Below are positions 50,813-63,315 of a stretch of 64,000 nucleotides of DNA, in pieces. Numbering within the stretch: the stretch's first letter is position 1; every line of letters starts with the position of its first letter. The stretch comes from Pontederia crassipes (Eukaryota; Streptophyta; Magnoliopsida; Commelinales; Pontederiaceae): NCBI GenBank assembly GCA_030549335.1, contig CM060188.1:48015696-48079695 (forward strand), given 5' to 3'. Below the pieces are notes generated by a model that did not search any database, was not told the origin of the DNA, and saw only the letters and a program-made list of their open reading frames with translations. A program made the position numbers and the translations under genes.

Positions 50813-53800
50813 TTATCTCACCGTCACGATGTCATCGATCTTCAAAATCATCCTCACACACTCGGTCGCGAGCGTGATAGCACTAGTGCTAACCAACAAC
50901 GGCTGCACGACGTTCTCTTCCAAGATGTTTGTGATCTGCCCCTTCCTCACATTGATTCCAGCATTCGCCTCGCCCTGAGCATGCCGGTTCCTCAACTCTG
51001 TCACAATGGTTATCGGGTCAAGCCCTGCGTTCTCTGCCAAGGTGTATGGGATGACCTCAAGCGCGTCTGCAAACTCCTTTACACAGTAACTCTGCATGCC
51101 TTGCAGTTCTTTCGCCCAAGAACTAAGTTGCCGTGACATTTCGATTTCCGGCGCACCTCCGCCAGCAATAAGAAACCTCTTATTAACCAAGCATCTGTAC
51201 ATAACATGTCAACCGTTAGATATATTACAATAAGTCATAGGCATAGAGAAATGGGAAAAGAATCTAATGCTCTTAGGAATTACCAACATGACAAAACTAG
51301 ATGATTTTGAAGGAGGCAAAACTAATGTCTTTCTTTTAGAGGGAAAAGTAATATGTTATGTGATGCACACGGATGTTTTATAGCAGACATCATATGGAGA
51401 TAAACGAAAGAACAACATTGTCATGCCCCAACCTAAAAGCATAGTTGATCTCATTTCACATAACCTATTTTTTTTATCTCATTACTAAAAAAATATTATA
51501 TATATAGTATATACCTGCCTACAAACAATTCTTAATTTTGAACGCTAATGTGACAGCATGTCTAGCTGGAGTTTACCTTTTACAAAAATTGTAATATCTT
51601 CTTAGAACACATTATACCTTGAACCAAGAGTGTTATGCTTCACCTTGGATAATCAACAGTAATCTAATTGTTCAGTATTTTAGAATGTACATCTCCAAAA
51701 ACAAAACTGGTATTCTAAGCAACTACTAGCCATCTATGGCATAAAGCTGTCTTGTAAAGCACAAATGAGAAATCTTTTTTTTTTTTGAGGGGAAAAAGGA
51801 TGATTAACCAGAATGTTAATCATCCAAAACCTTTATTGGATATCAGGTATCAGTTCAAAGATTACTATAGTGCTTCAGAGAGAGCGCCACTCGTTGTGCA
51901 TAAAAAAAGCACGACTAAGAATATGCCGAGGAAGCATATGTGCATAGCTTTTCCCTGTTTTTACAAGATCATTTCCAATACTAAATCCATGACTTCACAG
52001 TTAGTGATGTAGGATCTGTGCCAAGCATGCAGGATGTTTGAATATTGAGTACAAGTCCAAGTCAAATTAGGAAATGCATTTATTAAAATTGTTCACATTT
52101 TCTTTTATGGATCTGAATGTTGATGAGCAAGGTGAAGATGTAGATGATTTGACGCCTCTTGTTCGCACCCAAGAAAGGAGAATGTATAGCATCATATATT
52201 TTTCAGACACGAGCCAACTATTAATGGAAAACTCTGTGATGCAATTAGTGATAGTGGCAGCTCAAACAACATTGTATCTCCAACTAATGGTAGATTGTTT
52301 GGAATTGAAGAGTAAACCATATCTTTCCCTTACAAGGTAGGGTGGATTCAAAAGCACACTGAAGAGAATAGCATTCGATATTGACAAGTACAGAGGATCC
52401 TTTTTGGCCTTGGAAATTCAATCGCAATGTTATCTTTTATAGTGAATACATCAATCTAACCTTACACCTGGGGACACAATGGAATCTTTTTGGTCTAGCA
52501 TTATGGACAAATACAGGAGGATGCTGGAACATTATTTTTTATTTTTATTTTTTTGAGAAGGGGAAGGATGGTTGCCAAAAGGTGCAACCATCCAGATTTA
52601 TTGATGCAAAAGTAGGTTACATTGGATCATATCATTACACAAAACATGTTATATTACACCATCCAACTATGCACCATATGCTTAGCAAATGCCACTACGT
52701 TTTCAGTGTAAATTCGTTCGCCTCTAAATGTGACTCCATTGCGTTGAGACCATATGGACCACAGGAACGCAATTGGGATTGCTCGTTGTTGCTTCGATGT
52801 ATAGATGATGATATCTCGTTGACGACCTCCAAATCGAAATGTTCTCCAAAAATCATGTGTCATGCTTAATGACAATTGGGTAGCAAAGCTATAGCCCTCA
52901 TTAATTTTTATCATGAATCTTTTTTTATCCTGATTTTTTTTATTTAGTTTTCAGCTTATATTTATATAAAAAATAAAAAAAACATTAAAATAATATATTT
53001 TAAATGTGTAAAATGTTATTTCAATATTTAAAAATTATTTTATACTTTTAAAATAAATATTATATAATATTTTTTATATTAAATAATAGAAAAAGTAAGA
53101 CAAAATTAAAAGAAAAAATGGTGGTCGGGTAACCCGACCACCCAATCCGATCCAACAACAACAACAAAGCCTTATCCCACTAGGTGGGGTCGGCTACATG
53201 GATCATACGACGCCTCGTACGCCTTGTTGATCCATGTTCATGAGATTCGACAGGATTTTACGCTGGCTGTCAGGGCCTAATACAACCCTCCTCCTTTATC
53301 CGGACTTGGGACCGGCTATAAAACATAGGTGGAGTTATTGGATTGGATCAAATTCAACCCTCCAAATCCAACCCGATCCAACAAGACCCGAATTTTTCGG
53401 ATCGGATTGGATCAAATTCAACCCTCCAAAGTGGGGTGACCTGATCAGAGTCGGGTCAAATCCGACCCGTGAACATCTCTATTTTTAGAGGGCGCGTAGT
53501 TGTGTTGTTTGCTTTACTATGGTTCATTTGGCTTCAACAGAATGGGTTTCCTTTTAGAGAAGAAATATACTGTATAAAAAATATCTGGGCATAATTAAGA
53601 ATTTGAAGCAAGATTGGATGGGTTGTAACATATAATACCAAGTAGTTCAATAAAAAACTAGATGAGTGCACAAGGCACTCATCCTTTACCTCAGGAGACA
53701 CATCGGCAGTGGGGTGGGGCTGTTGGGTTTGTTGTAAGGTTGAAGTTCAAGAGTGGAGCCCTCGAAACTTTTTTGGGTGCCTTTCTTGTGTGATTTTCAT

Positions 53801-56800
53801 TGCTGGTTCATATAAATATTAGTTATTAATTTCATATTAAAACAATAAAGCTTTTGAGTTCTTTATTATTGTTTATATGTCATCACATCAATTCTTTCAT
53901 CATTTTATATTTTAGACACTACAATTAAAACAAGTCTTTTCATTTTCAAAGAACTAATAAAATAAATAGAAAGTTCTTATATTTATTTGCGCCTTTAAAT
54001 CCAGATCAAGAGATTGAGATTTACTTAACAACTTTGTGCATATATTGTTTTTTTTAGGAGGAAACTTTGTATATTATGAAACTATATTTTCATTTCCTCT
54101 CATAAATAAATATTGAATAATTAAGTATTTTTGTAAATACTTATATACAGATTATAGGCATAAAAAAGTTGGTACACAGCGATTTCATCTCTAGGTGGTG
54201 AAATGGTGTGGAGGACTTGGATCCATAGTCTTTAGAGTTATTTTGGCACTCTTTCTACATCATTGAGATACCACCCACAACATACCCCTAGCTTGTAGCT
54301 ATCAGTTTTCAGGGGATATTTGGGTTCAGCACAAAAATTCATTTTCGGGGGAGAGATGCCACAACAAATAAGTCAAAATTGTTTTCGTTTGGAGAGGAGT
54401 AAACCAGAAGCTTTAGTCTTCTTTTTTGTCATACATGTGCATCTTTCCCATGTTTATCGATGTGTGTGTGTGTCGATGACGAGCTATTTCTAGTCATCCT
54501 TTTATCCCCATAGAATTATTTATTTTCTTCATGTCCCTTATTCATCCCCTTCATTCCTCCCTCATGCTTCTAAAGACATCATGATCCAAGGCACTTAACC
54601 ATAGACTACCATTGGGCTCCTTCCCATACGTTAGCAACCTGCCCCACCTCTCATTTTTTAGAAGCCTTGTGGATAACACCCTACAGAGACCTCTAAAATT
54701 AAGACAAATCACTCTCATATTTTTTTTGAGATGGATCAATATCTTATTTTATAGCCATAAGGTGATACATTTTTCTACGGATATAAAAATTACAATCTCA
54801 AGATCAATGAAGATACTAATCATCTGAACCTCGACTTGCTAGTACGCACGAGGTATATATAGATAGAAAGGGTCTTATAATCAAACTTCATTGAAAAGGA
54901 AAGAGATAGCAACATCACAACATTTTCTATACTGATATATATAAACACGGATGACAACCTAACTGGTGGTCATCCTTTTTCTTCTAAAAAAAAACATTTT
55001 CTATACACAGAAATTGAACTAGATTGAGCAAAATAAGTATATTGAACTAGATTGCGTAAATTATCCTGTCGTTGAGGTAAGTAGCACTAGACCAGTATTT
55101 TTGTCTAAGAAAGAACAAAATAAGAACACACAAGAAAAGCATCTTATAGACAAGCCCAAGAAAAAAATAATATACACTTCTGATTGAAACAAAGTTCATC
55201 AATAATGTACTACTGCACTAAGCAATCAAAACATCAATGAACTTAACTCCAAATAAATATCAATGAACTTCTTGAAAAACCAAATACGTAAAAAATGTTT
55301 CATGAACTTAGTAGTTGCATTAGCCAATAAATGTAAAATAACATAAATAAACTTAAGACATCAATTTAAACATATTCTTTGAGAGCAATCAATTCAAACA
55401 TATATTAATTTTAACGTATCTTAACCATTATGTTATGATCTGCATTTTAACCATTATGTTATGATCTGTAGCACCAGGATCACATATGTTGGTGTTCCAC
55501 ATCTGTCACATGTTGACTTGTGCCTAGACACATTGAGTAGGAACTTTTTTTTTTAGCAGAAAAAGGATGACTACCAAAGTTGTGGTTGTCATCCAGCAAT
55601 GTATATATTTAGGAACTTTCTTTGGCGGTTTAGTAGCAAATCTAAGGGGTACCTTGTAGCTTGGGCTGCTCTCAAAAAGAAAAAAAAAACTTGTAGCTTG
55701 GGCAGAAGGGTGTCACCACTTGCCAAAGGGATGTCTGGGAGTCCTTAATCTCAGGAGAATGAAATAGTTGATCTTAGCAAAGTGGGTCCTTAATGTTGTG
55801 GGCATCACTTTTTTCTATTTTTACGAATGCAAATGTTAATCATCCGAGCCTGTGGGCATCAATAATGATTTGTAGCAGTCGGTTCTCTAAGCCAGCTGTG
55901 AACGAGATTTGTCTTGGGAAACCAAATGAGATCTTTAAGGGAACCTCTTTCTCTCACTTGCCAATCCATGCTTCATGGCATCCCCTAGGTGTTGGCACAG
56001 AGAAGCACCTTGGTGATAAAAATTTTCTAGAGTATATGCATTAGCAGTTTTCGGAAGAGAGAGGAACATTTAATCACATACAAAAGTGGAACTCATAGGT
56101 TTCAAATCGATTTTTTCTTGACAAGAAATACTGATAAAAGACGTTGTACTAATTGCAAAGTAATTCCTGGGCATGGGGTGACTACACAACATAGATTGCT
56201 AGTTCTTGATATGCAAATAAAACGTATAAAATCAAAATCTCGAACAATTTTTGATCGAAAGATCAAGTGGTGACAGTTAAAGGGGGAGAAGCGAGAGACT
56301 TTTAGAAGTAAGTTATTAGAGGAAAGTGTGTGGGAGTTAGAAGGAGATGCTAGTATCATGTGGGAGAATGTGGCAAAAAAGGTTGAAATAGTTGCTAAAG
56401 CCATTTTAGAAGAATCAAAAGGTTTTGGACCACGAGATAAGGAGACTTGGTGGTGGAATGAGGAGGTCCAAGAAAAGGTGCGTAATAAGAAGAATTGTTT
56501 CAAGGCGATACACTTGGACAATAGTTCTGACAATTGGAAAAAGTATCGTTTGGCGAAAAGGGAGGCTAAGAAGGCAGTTAGTGATGCTCTTGCTAAAGCA
56601 TATGAGGGGTTTTATAAGGAGTTAGGGACAAAGGCTGGTGAACAAAGGATTTACAAGATTGCAAGGAATAAAGAGAAGGAGTCGAGAGATTTGGATCAAG
56701 TAAGATGCATAAAAAATGAAGTTGGCAAGGTTTTAGTTACTGAAGGAGATATTAAGAACAGATGGGAAGAGTATTTCTATAAGCTATTTAATGATGGATG

Positions 56801-59800
56801 TGAAGGTTCCCGTTGTGATTTGGAGGACTTGACAGTTAGCGAATGTGAGCTTAATATGTCATTTTATCGTAGAATTAGAGTCTCGGAGGTTAGCGAAGCT
56901 CTTAAGAAAATGGAGAATGGTAAAGCCGTTGGACCGGATGGTATACCGATTGAAGTTTGGAAATGTTTAGGAGAAAAATGTGTGTTGTGGTTATGTAAAC
57001 TATTTAATGAGATTTTATGGTCGAAAAAGATGCCAGATGATTGAAGATTAAGTACATTAGTTCCTATTTACAAAAATAAAGGGGATATTCAGAATTGTGC
57101 AAATTATAGAGGGATTAAACTTATGAGTCACACTATAAAATTATGGGAAAAAGTGATTGAGCATAGATTGAGAATGGAGACTAGTATTTCTGAGAGACAA
57201 TTTGGGTTCATGCCAGGAAGATCCACTACAGAGGCGATTTATGTACTAAGGGGGATGATGGAGAAGTATCGAAGTAGGAGAAGAGACTTACATATGGTTT
57301 TCATTGACTTAAAGAAGGCGTATGATCGGGTACCAAGGGATGTACTTTGGAAAGCCTTGCAAAAGAAGATGGTGAATGTTGCCTACATTAAGGTAATACA
57401 AGATATGTACGATGGGGCATTGACTAGGGTTAGGACACCCGGAGGTGAGACAAATGAATTTCCTATAGGAATTGGCCTACATCAAGGATCAGCTTTAAGC
57501 CCGTATCTATTTAACTTAGTTATCGATGCTATAACCGAGAGTATCACAGAGGAGGTACCTAAGTGCATGCTATTTGCGGATGATATAGTACTTTTAGCGG
57601 ATTCAAGAGAAGAGATTAATACAAAATTGGAAATATGGAGAAATACGTTGGAGTCAAAGGGTTTTCGTTTAAGTAGGAATAAAACAGAATATATGCATAG
57701 CAATTTCACAAATAAACAACTTAGAGACGATTTGAAAGTTAGGCTAGGGGATGATATAATTCCTCAAGTGACAAAGTTTAAATATTTAGGATCAATTGTA
57801 AGACAAGATGGTGAGATTGATGGCGATGTTAATAATAGAATTCAAGCTGATTGGTGTAAGTGGAGGAAAGCCACTGGAGTTCTTTGTGATAGAAAAGTAC
57901 CCAATAAAGTTAAAGGAAAATTCTATCGTACTGCTATAAGGCCAGCAGTGTTATATGGTAGTAAATGTTGGGCTATAAAGGGACAACATGAACGTAAAGT
58001 GGGGGTAGCCGAAATGAGGATGTTGAGATGGATGTGTGGTCATACAAGATTAGATAAGATTAGGAATGACCATATGCGTGAACGAGTCGGAGTGGCTCCT
58101 ATTAGTGAGAAAATGATAGAGAATCGTTTGAGATGGTTTGGTCATGTTCAGAGAAGACCATTAGATGCGCCAGTAAGAAGAGTAGATCAAATAATCTGGA
58201 GTCCGATTAAAAGAGGGAGAGGGAGGCCAAGACGGACACTTGGCGAACTAATAGAGCAAGATCTATTGGTGAATAATATACCGAAAGGTTTGGTTACTAA
58301 TAAAGCGGAATGACGTCGTATGATCCATGTAGCCGACCCCACCTAGTGGGATAAGGCTTTGTTGTTGTTGTTGTATATGCATTAGCAGCTAACCCAACCT
58401 TGAAGGATGGATGCATGCTTTTCACACGAGGCAGTCTGATCAGCACATTGATGAACTTTGCTCATACTCCCCAAATCTCCAACCCCCATTCAGACAGTAA
58501 TAAAAGAGAGCTGAAAATTGGCCTTGGAGCAGTTCAATGCGCTAGTCTGCTCTTTTAGGTGATGGTGACTGGTAGGTGGAGGACCTTGAAAGGGATTGTA
58601 CACGTACCTAGAGAGCTCATGCACCAATAAAGGTCAGATTTTTAGCATGGCTTGTGAGACAATGAATGATGCTCATTAGTATGTATATGGTCAATGAGGG
58701 ATGACATGAGTTGTACTGTTTGAGAGGAATCTGAAGAGAATTTTCTCACCTGTTTTTCTCATTTTCACTGGCAAGGTAAAGTTTGAAAGAATGTGAGGTG
58801 TGAGTGTGACTGGATGGATTATTTTATGCTGAAGTATTTTTGAAGTAGCTTCAGCTGGAACTTTGCATCAGACTTGGTACATATATTGCTAGCAGAAACA
58901 ATATGTTGTACCACTAGTTGTCCTTTGGGCCATTTGGTTCCAGATAGATGTTATGCACTTATACTTAAAGAAAAAAAAGATGTTATACTTAGAACATTGC
59001 ACACTATTCTTCCTTTTTAATCAAGGAGTTCCATACTCGTGAAATGAGATATATGATGGCCTTTTGAAGGAATATTGGACAGTGTTTCGTACATGCACAT
59101 TTGTGTCTCCTAATAAAAGAGGTAACTACAACTTCCGTAATACTATCCCTTTACCCCCTCTCTCTCTCTCTCAAAGAAAAAAAAGGGTTAAAAATACTAG
59201 TGTTAGGCAAAGTCAAAATAACTATAGACTCTTTCACACTTCAGTTGTTGAAATTGGCAGTCAATATAACACTAGTGAAATATGGATACGTCAGTTATTG
59301 CAGGCAAAAGAAAGAGTGTAGAAGTCCTGTCTCACCTGATAACACAGAATGCATCATGCAGACTCCTTTCAGCCTCATCAATTACCAGTTGGTTCGATCC
59401 ACGACCGAGCACAGTTGCAGTCCTTCCCATGTCTTTGATCCCAGTGATTTTGACAATCTTTCCCTCCCCAACTGAGACCTCCTCCACACAGTCCGCAAAC
59501 CCAAGCTTATCTTCACGGAAGTGCTCAATATTTGCAATGGGCAAGCAGTTCAACGTCTTGGTAATGAACTCGATCTCGTCTCGCTCAACGTCCTTAACCA
59601 CTAGAATCTTTGCCTTGGCCAAGTAGTGCAGCGAGAGATCGGTCACAGCATCCCTCAAAATGCTTTTCTGTATAAGTAGTACATTGCAGCCCGCAGCTTT
59701 AATCTTCTTCACCATCCCAAGGATGTAGTTGCGCTCTTCGCGGAGGATGCGATCCATCTGGGTGTAGTCGGACACGACAATGCTCTGCTCAATGTCAGTC

Positions 59801-60573
59801 TTTGGCGGAGAGATCTGGAACTGGATGACAGCGATCTTGGCGTTCAAGACACGGGTAGGCCCACCAGCCGAATGGCTGACCTTCTTGTCGAAGACGAGGC
59901 CCTTGATGAGCTCCGTATCGTCGACAGTGCCGCCGAGCTTCTTAACGATCTTGACGTCGCGGAGGTCGACGAGGTTTGGCTGAGCGGGATCGACGACGGA
60001 GAGGACGGCTTCCACCGCGAGCGGCGCGAGGAGGGATGAATACTGGCTGACGACCTTGGAGTTCAGGGACGTGGCGGCGGACTTGACGAGGGCGTCCCGA
60101 TCGGAAAGGTCGAGGGGTACGGCCATGTCATGGAGGATTTGGACGGCACGGTCAGCGAGGCGATGCAGGGCGTCGGAGACGGCCGTCGGATGGATCCCGG
60201 CAGAAAGGAGGGAAAGGGAGCGTCGCAGGAGCGCGCCGGCAAGTACGACAACAGTGGTGGTGCCGTCGCCAGCAGCGGCATCCTGAGAGCGAGAGAGATC
60301 GACGAGCATTTTGGCGGCGGGCTGGAGGACCTCCATCTTGTTGAGGATGGTGGCGCCGTCGTTGGTGATGATGACCTCGCCGGCGGCGGTGGCGATCATC
60401 TTGTCCATACCCCTGGGGCCGAGGCTGGTGCGAACAGCGTCAGCAACCGCGCTGGCGGCCATGATGTTGGCCTGCCGGACGTCGTCCCGGCGCTTCGTGT
60501 CGATGTAGCTCTCTGTCTTCGAGGCTCTCGGAGCTCCGGCGCCAGAGGACGAGGCGATGGTGGCAGTGGCCAT
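50813..60573 (-). CDS. CCT4: T-complex protein 1 subunit delta (CCT4), 2 exons, 539 aa
   Basis: Exon 1 is 60573-59336 and exon 2 is 51194-50813. The 8,141-bp intron splits an Arg codon (ATC AG|A TGC). The total is 1,620 bp with stop; Arabidopsis CCT4 is about the same length. It is one of the eight paralogous subunits of the cytosolic group II chaperonin TRiC/CCT, which folds actin, tubulin and other proteins in an ATP-driven double ring. Nucleotide-binding motifs are intact: [19 protein letters not shown] and GDGTTTVVV in exon 1, GGGAPEIEM in exon 2. The C-terminus [12 protein letters not shown] is characteristic of the delta subunit. Exon 1 is GC-rich and carries three quarters of the protein, including the whole apical domain. 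The intron holds L1 fragments, one SINE-like copy and a 2.3-kb RTE LINE in antisense orientation. A large LTR retrotransposon begins about 360 bp upstream of the start codon. Confidence 0.94.
51781..52050 (-). mobile_element. L1 3'-end fragment, minus strand
   Basis: Begins on the plus strand with a T-run, GAGGGGAAAAA and a perfect 11-bp hairpin (51798-51808 with 51815-51825). On the minus strand that is hairpin, TTTTTCCCCTC, poly(A). The inner border is uncertain. It lies in the CCT4 intron. Confidence 0.7.
52546..52920 (-). pseudogene. L1 3' fragment with ORF2 tail, minus strand
   Basis: A minus-strand frame at 52654-52914 reads [15 protein letters not shown] and [18 protein letters not shown], the tail of plant L1 ORF2. 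A 10-bp perfect hairpin (52566-52575 with 52584-52593) and TTCCCCTTCTCAAAAAA complete the 3' end. CCT4 intron. Confidence 0.8.
53124..53485. repeat. GGGTC-rich MITE-like repeat split by a SINE-like insertion
   Basis: CGGGTAACCCGACC, AACCCGATCC and CCGACCCGTGAACATCTCT resemble the element at 20211-20385 in inverse orientation. The SINE-like copy at 53153-53335 interrupts it. Outer borders not fixed. Confidence 0.5.
53153..53335 (-). mobile_element. SINE-like element with RTE-type tail
   Basis: Same unit as at 17586-17776, with some drift (GTCAGGGCCTAATACAACCC). The tail matches the RTE LINE 3' end located 5 kb away in the same intron. Confidence 0.8.
53480..53690 (+). pseudogene. Short L1 ORF2-tail fragment
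   Basis: The plus-strand frame reads [20 protein letters not shown], matching other L1 ORF2 tails in this window. No 3' hairpin is evident. Confidence 0.6.
54180..54540 (+). mobile_element. L1 3'-end fragment, decayed
   Basis: Non-coding 3'-end homology by eye (GGGGGAGAGATGCCAC, TGTCGATGACGAG...CTAGTCATCC, TTTTATCCCC) with a weak hairpin. CCT4 intron. Confidence 0.5.
54730..54995 (+). mobile_element. L1-like 3' ends flanking a short repeat
   Basis: TTTTTTTTGAGATGGATC at the left resembles a minus-strand L1 end. At the right, hairpin 54949-54975 (10 of 11 pairs) precedes TTTTTCTTCT and a long A-run, a plus-strand L1 end. Confidence 0.5.
55551..55600 (-). mobile_element. Minimal L1 3' end (hairpin and poly-A only)
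   Basis: T-run, AGCAGAAAAA and hairpin 55565-55594 (10 of 11 pairs) with little or no L1 sequence beyond, like an extremely 5'-truncated insertion. Confidence 0.6.
56048..58372 (+). pseudogene. RTE-clade LINE, 5'-truncated, broken by three in-frame TGA codons
   Basis: Flanked by perfect 16-bp target duplications GTATATGCATTAGCAG at 56032-56047 and 58373-58388. It starts inside the endonuclease C-terminal end (near 56090-56270) and carries a full reverse transcriptase. Seen there: [56 protein letters not shown] and the catalytic box [12 protein letters not shown]; then the C-terminal region ending [17 protein letters not shown]. The frame is unshifted throughout but has TGA at 56271, 57042 and 58311. 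The 3' end is GGGATAAGGCTTTGTTGTTG-type. It lies in the CCT4 intron, antisense to the gene. It cannot move on its own. Confidence 0.92.
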
Positions 60574-60933
60574 GGCTAAGGGATCAGGATCGAGGACGAG
60601 AACGAGGAGCAGGATAAACCCTCAAAAAACCTTTGGGACAACGAGCAAGGAGAAGTGGAGCCTGGTGGCAAAATAGAAGTGTTGTAACTACGGGTCGATT
60701 TAAAATTAGAAATAAAATTATTCTTCAATCAATATTGTAACGACGGGTCGATTTAATGGCAATAGTATTTTCTAAATGACAAGAATGATGCCCTATAAAA
60801 AATAGGTAGTGTGTGCAATATAATTCAGTTATCATGTTGCTGTTTTCTTTTTTTTTTAATATATAATCTTCAATCTAACAGTATATCAAAACTTAAAAAG
60901 ACTAAGATTGAAGAAAAATATTCAAACCAAGGA
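60574..60933. other. CCT4 upstream region squeezed between gene and LTR element
   Basis: Only 360 bp separate the CCT4 start codon from the presumed LTR start. It contains a repeated ACGGGTCGATTTAA (about 60689 and 60745) but no recognisable TATA box for the minus-strand gene. Confidence 0.6.
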
Positions 60934-63299
60934 TGTAACAACCAACAAAAAGATAAAAAAAAAAGAGAAAATAAATCAGAATTTAAACTCGCAGTAAACA
61001 AATCATATCCTAATCAAAGTTAGGAAAGAAAGGGAATCAAATCTGATCTCTTCAAAATTAATTAGGAAAGGAAGATTAGATTTAAACAAAACCTTATATA
61101 AGAACACCTCACCCTCCTAACCCCCACGAAAGCCTTTTGTTGGTCTTGATTTCGTGCGGCCACTTTGCAAACGTCCAGAGGCGAAGAATAGAGGGAAAAA
61201 CAAGGGAGAGTCAGGGGAGGGAGCCATTGATCGATTTTTCGACGAACCGAGGAACGAATCAATCGCGAACAAAGGTGGGTGAATCGAAATCACCTTGCAT
61301 GGCCTCTGAATTATCTCAATTCATGCCCGAATCGTTATGAAAAGAATATGAATATGATCCAAGTTATTGTTTGATTTCTTGAATTCTTTGATTGGTTGAT
61401 TGTTGCATGCATAGTTATTTTCTGTTTGTTATATTTCTGTATTATTGATTGCTAAGGTATAAGATTTAGAGGGGATTTCGTTTTCGGTCTTATAACGCAA
61501 GTTAATTTCTAGAAGTATTACGGCCGTAAAAATGGTTTGGCCGTAATTTTCTTACGGTCGAGAAAAGGTTTGGCCGTAAAAATGGTTTGGCCGTAAAGAG
61601 GTAGAGGATTTCGGCCGTAAAGGAGAAAAAAAAAATAATGGAGATGAGTTTTACGGCCGAGAAGTTGGGAGAGAGAAAAGAAGAGAGAGAAGAGAATTTC
61701 GGCCGTAAAAGGAATAGAGAGAATAGAGTTTCGGCCGTAAAAAGAAGAGAGAGAAAAGAAGAGAGAGAAGAGAAGTTCGGCCGTAAAAGGAATAGAGAGA
61801 ATAGAGTTTCGGCCGTAAAAGAAGAGAGAGAAGAGAAGTTCGGCCGTAAAAGGAATAGGGCGAATAGAGTTTCGGCCGTAAAAGAAGAGAGAGAATATAA
61901 TTTCGGCCGTAAAAAGAAGAGAGAGAAAAGAAGAGAGAGATAAGGGAAATAGGTTATTACGGCCGAAGAGTTAGATTTCGGCCGTAATAAAATGGAAAAG
62001 AAAAAGAGGGAGATCGATTGTTACGGCCGAAATAGAATAGAAATTGGGAGAGAGAGAAACGAAGGAAGAGGTTTTTACGGCCGAAATAGAATGGAAAATA
62101 GGTTCTTACGGCCGTAACGGGATAGGCCGTAACGGATGGGCGTAACAGGTGATGGCCGTAACGAAATAAGAGTTGAATTATTACGTCCGAAGTAGAAAAG
62201 AAAATAGGGTTTTTACGGCCGTAACGTAATAAAGGTTAATTTTTACGGCCGTAACGTAACAAAGGTTAATTTTTACGGCCGAAAAAATGAAAGGACTCTC
62301 GGGCGTAAAATCCAAAGAATTAGGGTTTTACGGCCGTAAAGTGAAGGAGATTCTTTGGGCATAAAATCCAACAAAATTTACCTATTAATCTCTCTTTATT
62401 TTTATATGAATATTATTGATTTCTTTATAATTCCAACCTGAACTCTTTGTCTTGATTTACCTCATACCGATCATATCTCCTTCATCACATGATACAAAGA
62501 ATGAAAAGATAATAAAGTGATTAATAAGTTCAGATGAAAGATTAATGATGGGTTGCCAGTCCAAGCCAAGTGCATCAAGATAAGGGTCGCTCCCTTGGTC
62601 ATGGTTTGATCACCCATTGACCCGCACAAGGCCGTACCGTTTGCTGGGCATACCCCAAGAATTAAAGGCACCTCAAAGTCACCCTGATTGTTAATTAATA
62701 ACCAAGATCGACAAGCATGTTCAAGTTCAAGTTCAAGTTCAAGTCAAGTCAAGTATGTCATGATTTCAAGTTTACTATGTACTATTGATCCTCATGATTC
62801 ATGATATCGCTGATCTTATCCTTATTATGATCCATGATACTTATATGTTATCTTTCATGCTCAAGTTAAGCCTGATTAATTATCGCTGATTATTATATTC
62901 ATGTCATGCATTGTATATCACGTGGTTCCCCACTAGGCTGTAAAGCTTACGGGAGGACCTCCTCCCCTGTGTCTGATTTCCACAGGACCAAGTCAGTAAC
63001 GTGGTGGAGTAGGCGTGTGGTGATGAAGCTCTGGCGATAGGACAACACATGAACCATAGGGCTTTTAGAGTGTTATTTAGTTTTCATTTACCTTCCGCAT
63101 TTTAGATTTATGATGTAGAACTTATTTTATTTCTTTTAGACTTCCGCAATTAAAGTTATAATTTATCTTCTTTTCTTCCGCTGACGTGTCTCAGTTCTTG
63201 ACTGAGATATAGTCAATATGATGGTCAAAGTCATAGCATGCCGTAGCGTCTCCAGGTTGGTCTTCGCCACGTGGCGGGGGTCGATTTGGGGGCGTTACA
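60934..63299 (+). mobile_element. 5' LTR of a large LTR retrotransposon, about 2.37 kb
   Basis: Starts TGTAACAACC and ends GGGGGCGTTACA, giving the inverted termini TGTAAC/GTTACA. It is followed at 63304 by the primer-binding site TGGTATCAGAGC. These termini resemble Ty3/gypsy chromovirus LTRs of plants; the family is inferred. A TATATAAG at 61095-61102 could be its TATA box. The 3' half contains the CGGCCG repeat block and a conserved-looking end (62900-63299). The right LTR lies outside the window, so the LTR boundaries are unconfirmed. Confidence 0.75.
61519..62345. repeat. CGGCCGTAA-type repeat block inside the LTR
   Basis: About two dozen copies of GGCCG, mostly as TTACGGCCGTAA or TTTCGGCCGTAAA, separated by purine-rich AGAGAGAAGAGA spacers. 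The core is a palindrome. The 101-residue frame across it is a repeat artefact. Confidence 0.85.
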
Positions 63300-63303
63300 T
63301 TTA

Positions 63304-63315
63304 TGGTATCAGAGC
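63304..63315 (+). other. Primer-binding site of LTR retrotransposon
   Basis: TGGTATCAGAGC, complementary to the 3' end of initiator methionine tRNA, 4 bp after the LTR end. It sets the element's orientation as plus. Confidence 0.88.

Noticed and set aside
56102-56533. 143-residue minus-strand frame
   Set aside because: Lies antisense to the RTE LINE coding region; no independent signature.
60130-60579. 149-residue plus-strand frame opposite CCT4 exon 1
   Set aside because: Antisense shadow of a GC-rich coding exon; Gly/Asp/Ala-biased and without homology.
61638-61943. 101-residue frame in the LTR with repeated RENRVSAVK
   Set aside because: Translation of the CGGCCGTAAA repeat block, not a gene.
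61519-62345. CRISPR-like regular repeats
   Set aside because: Eukaryotic context, short 9-12 bp palindromic units with low-complexity spacers; it is an LTR-internal repeat, not a CRISPR array.
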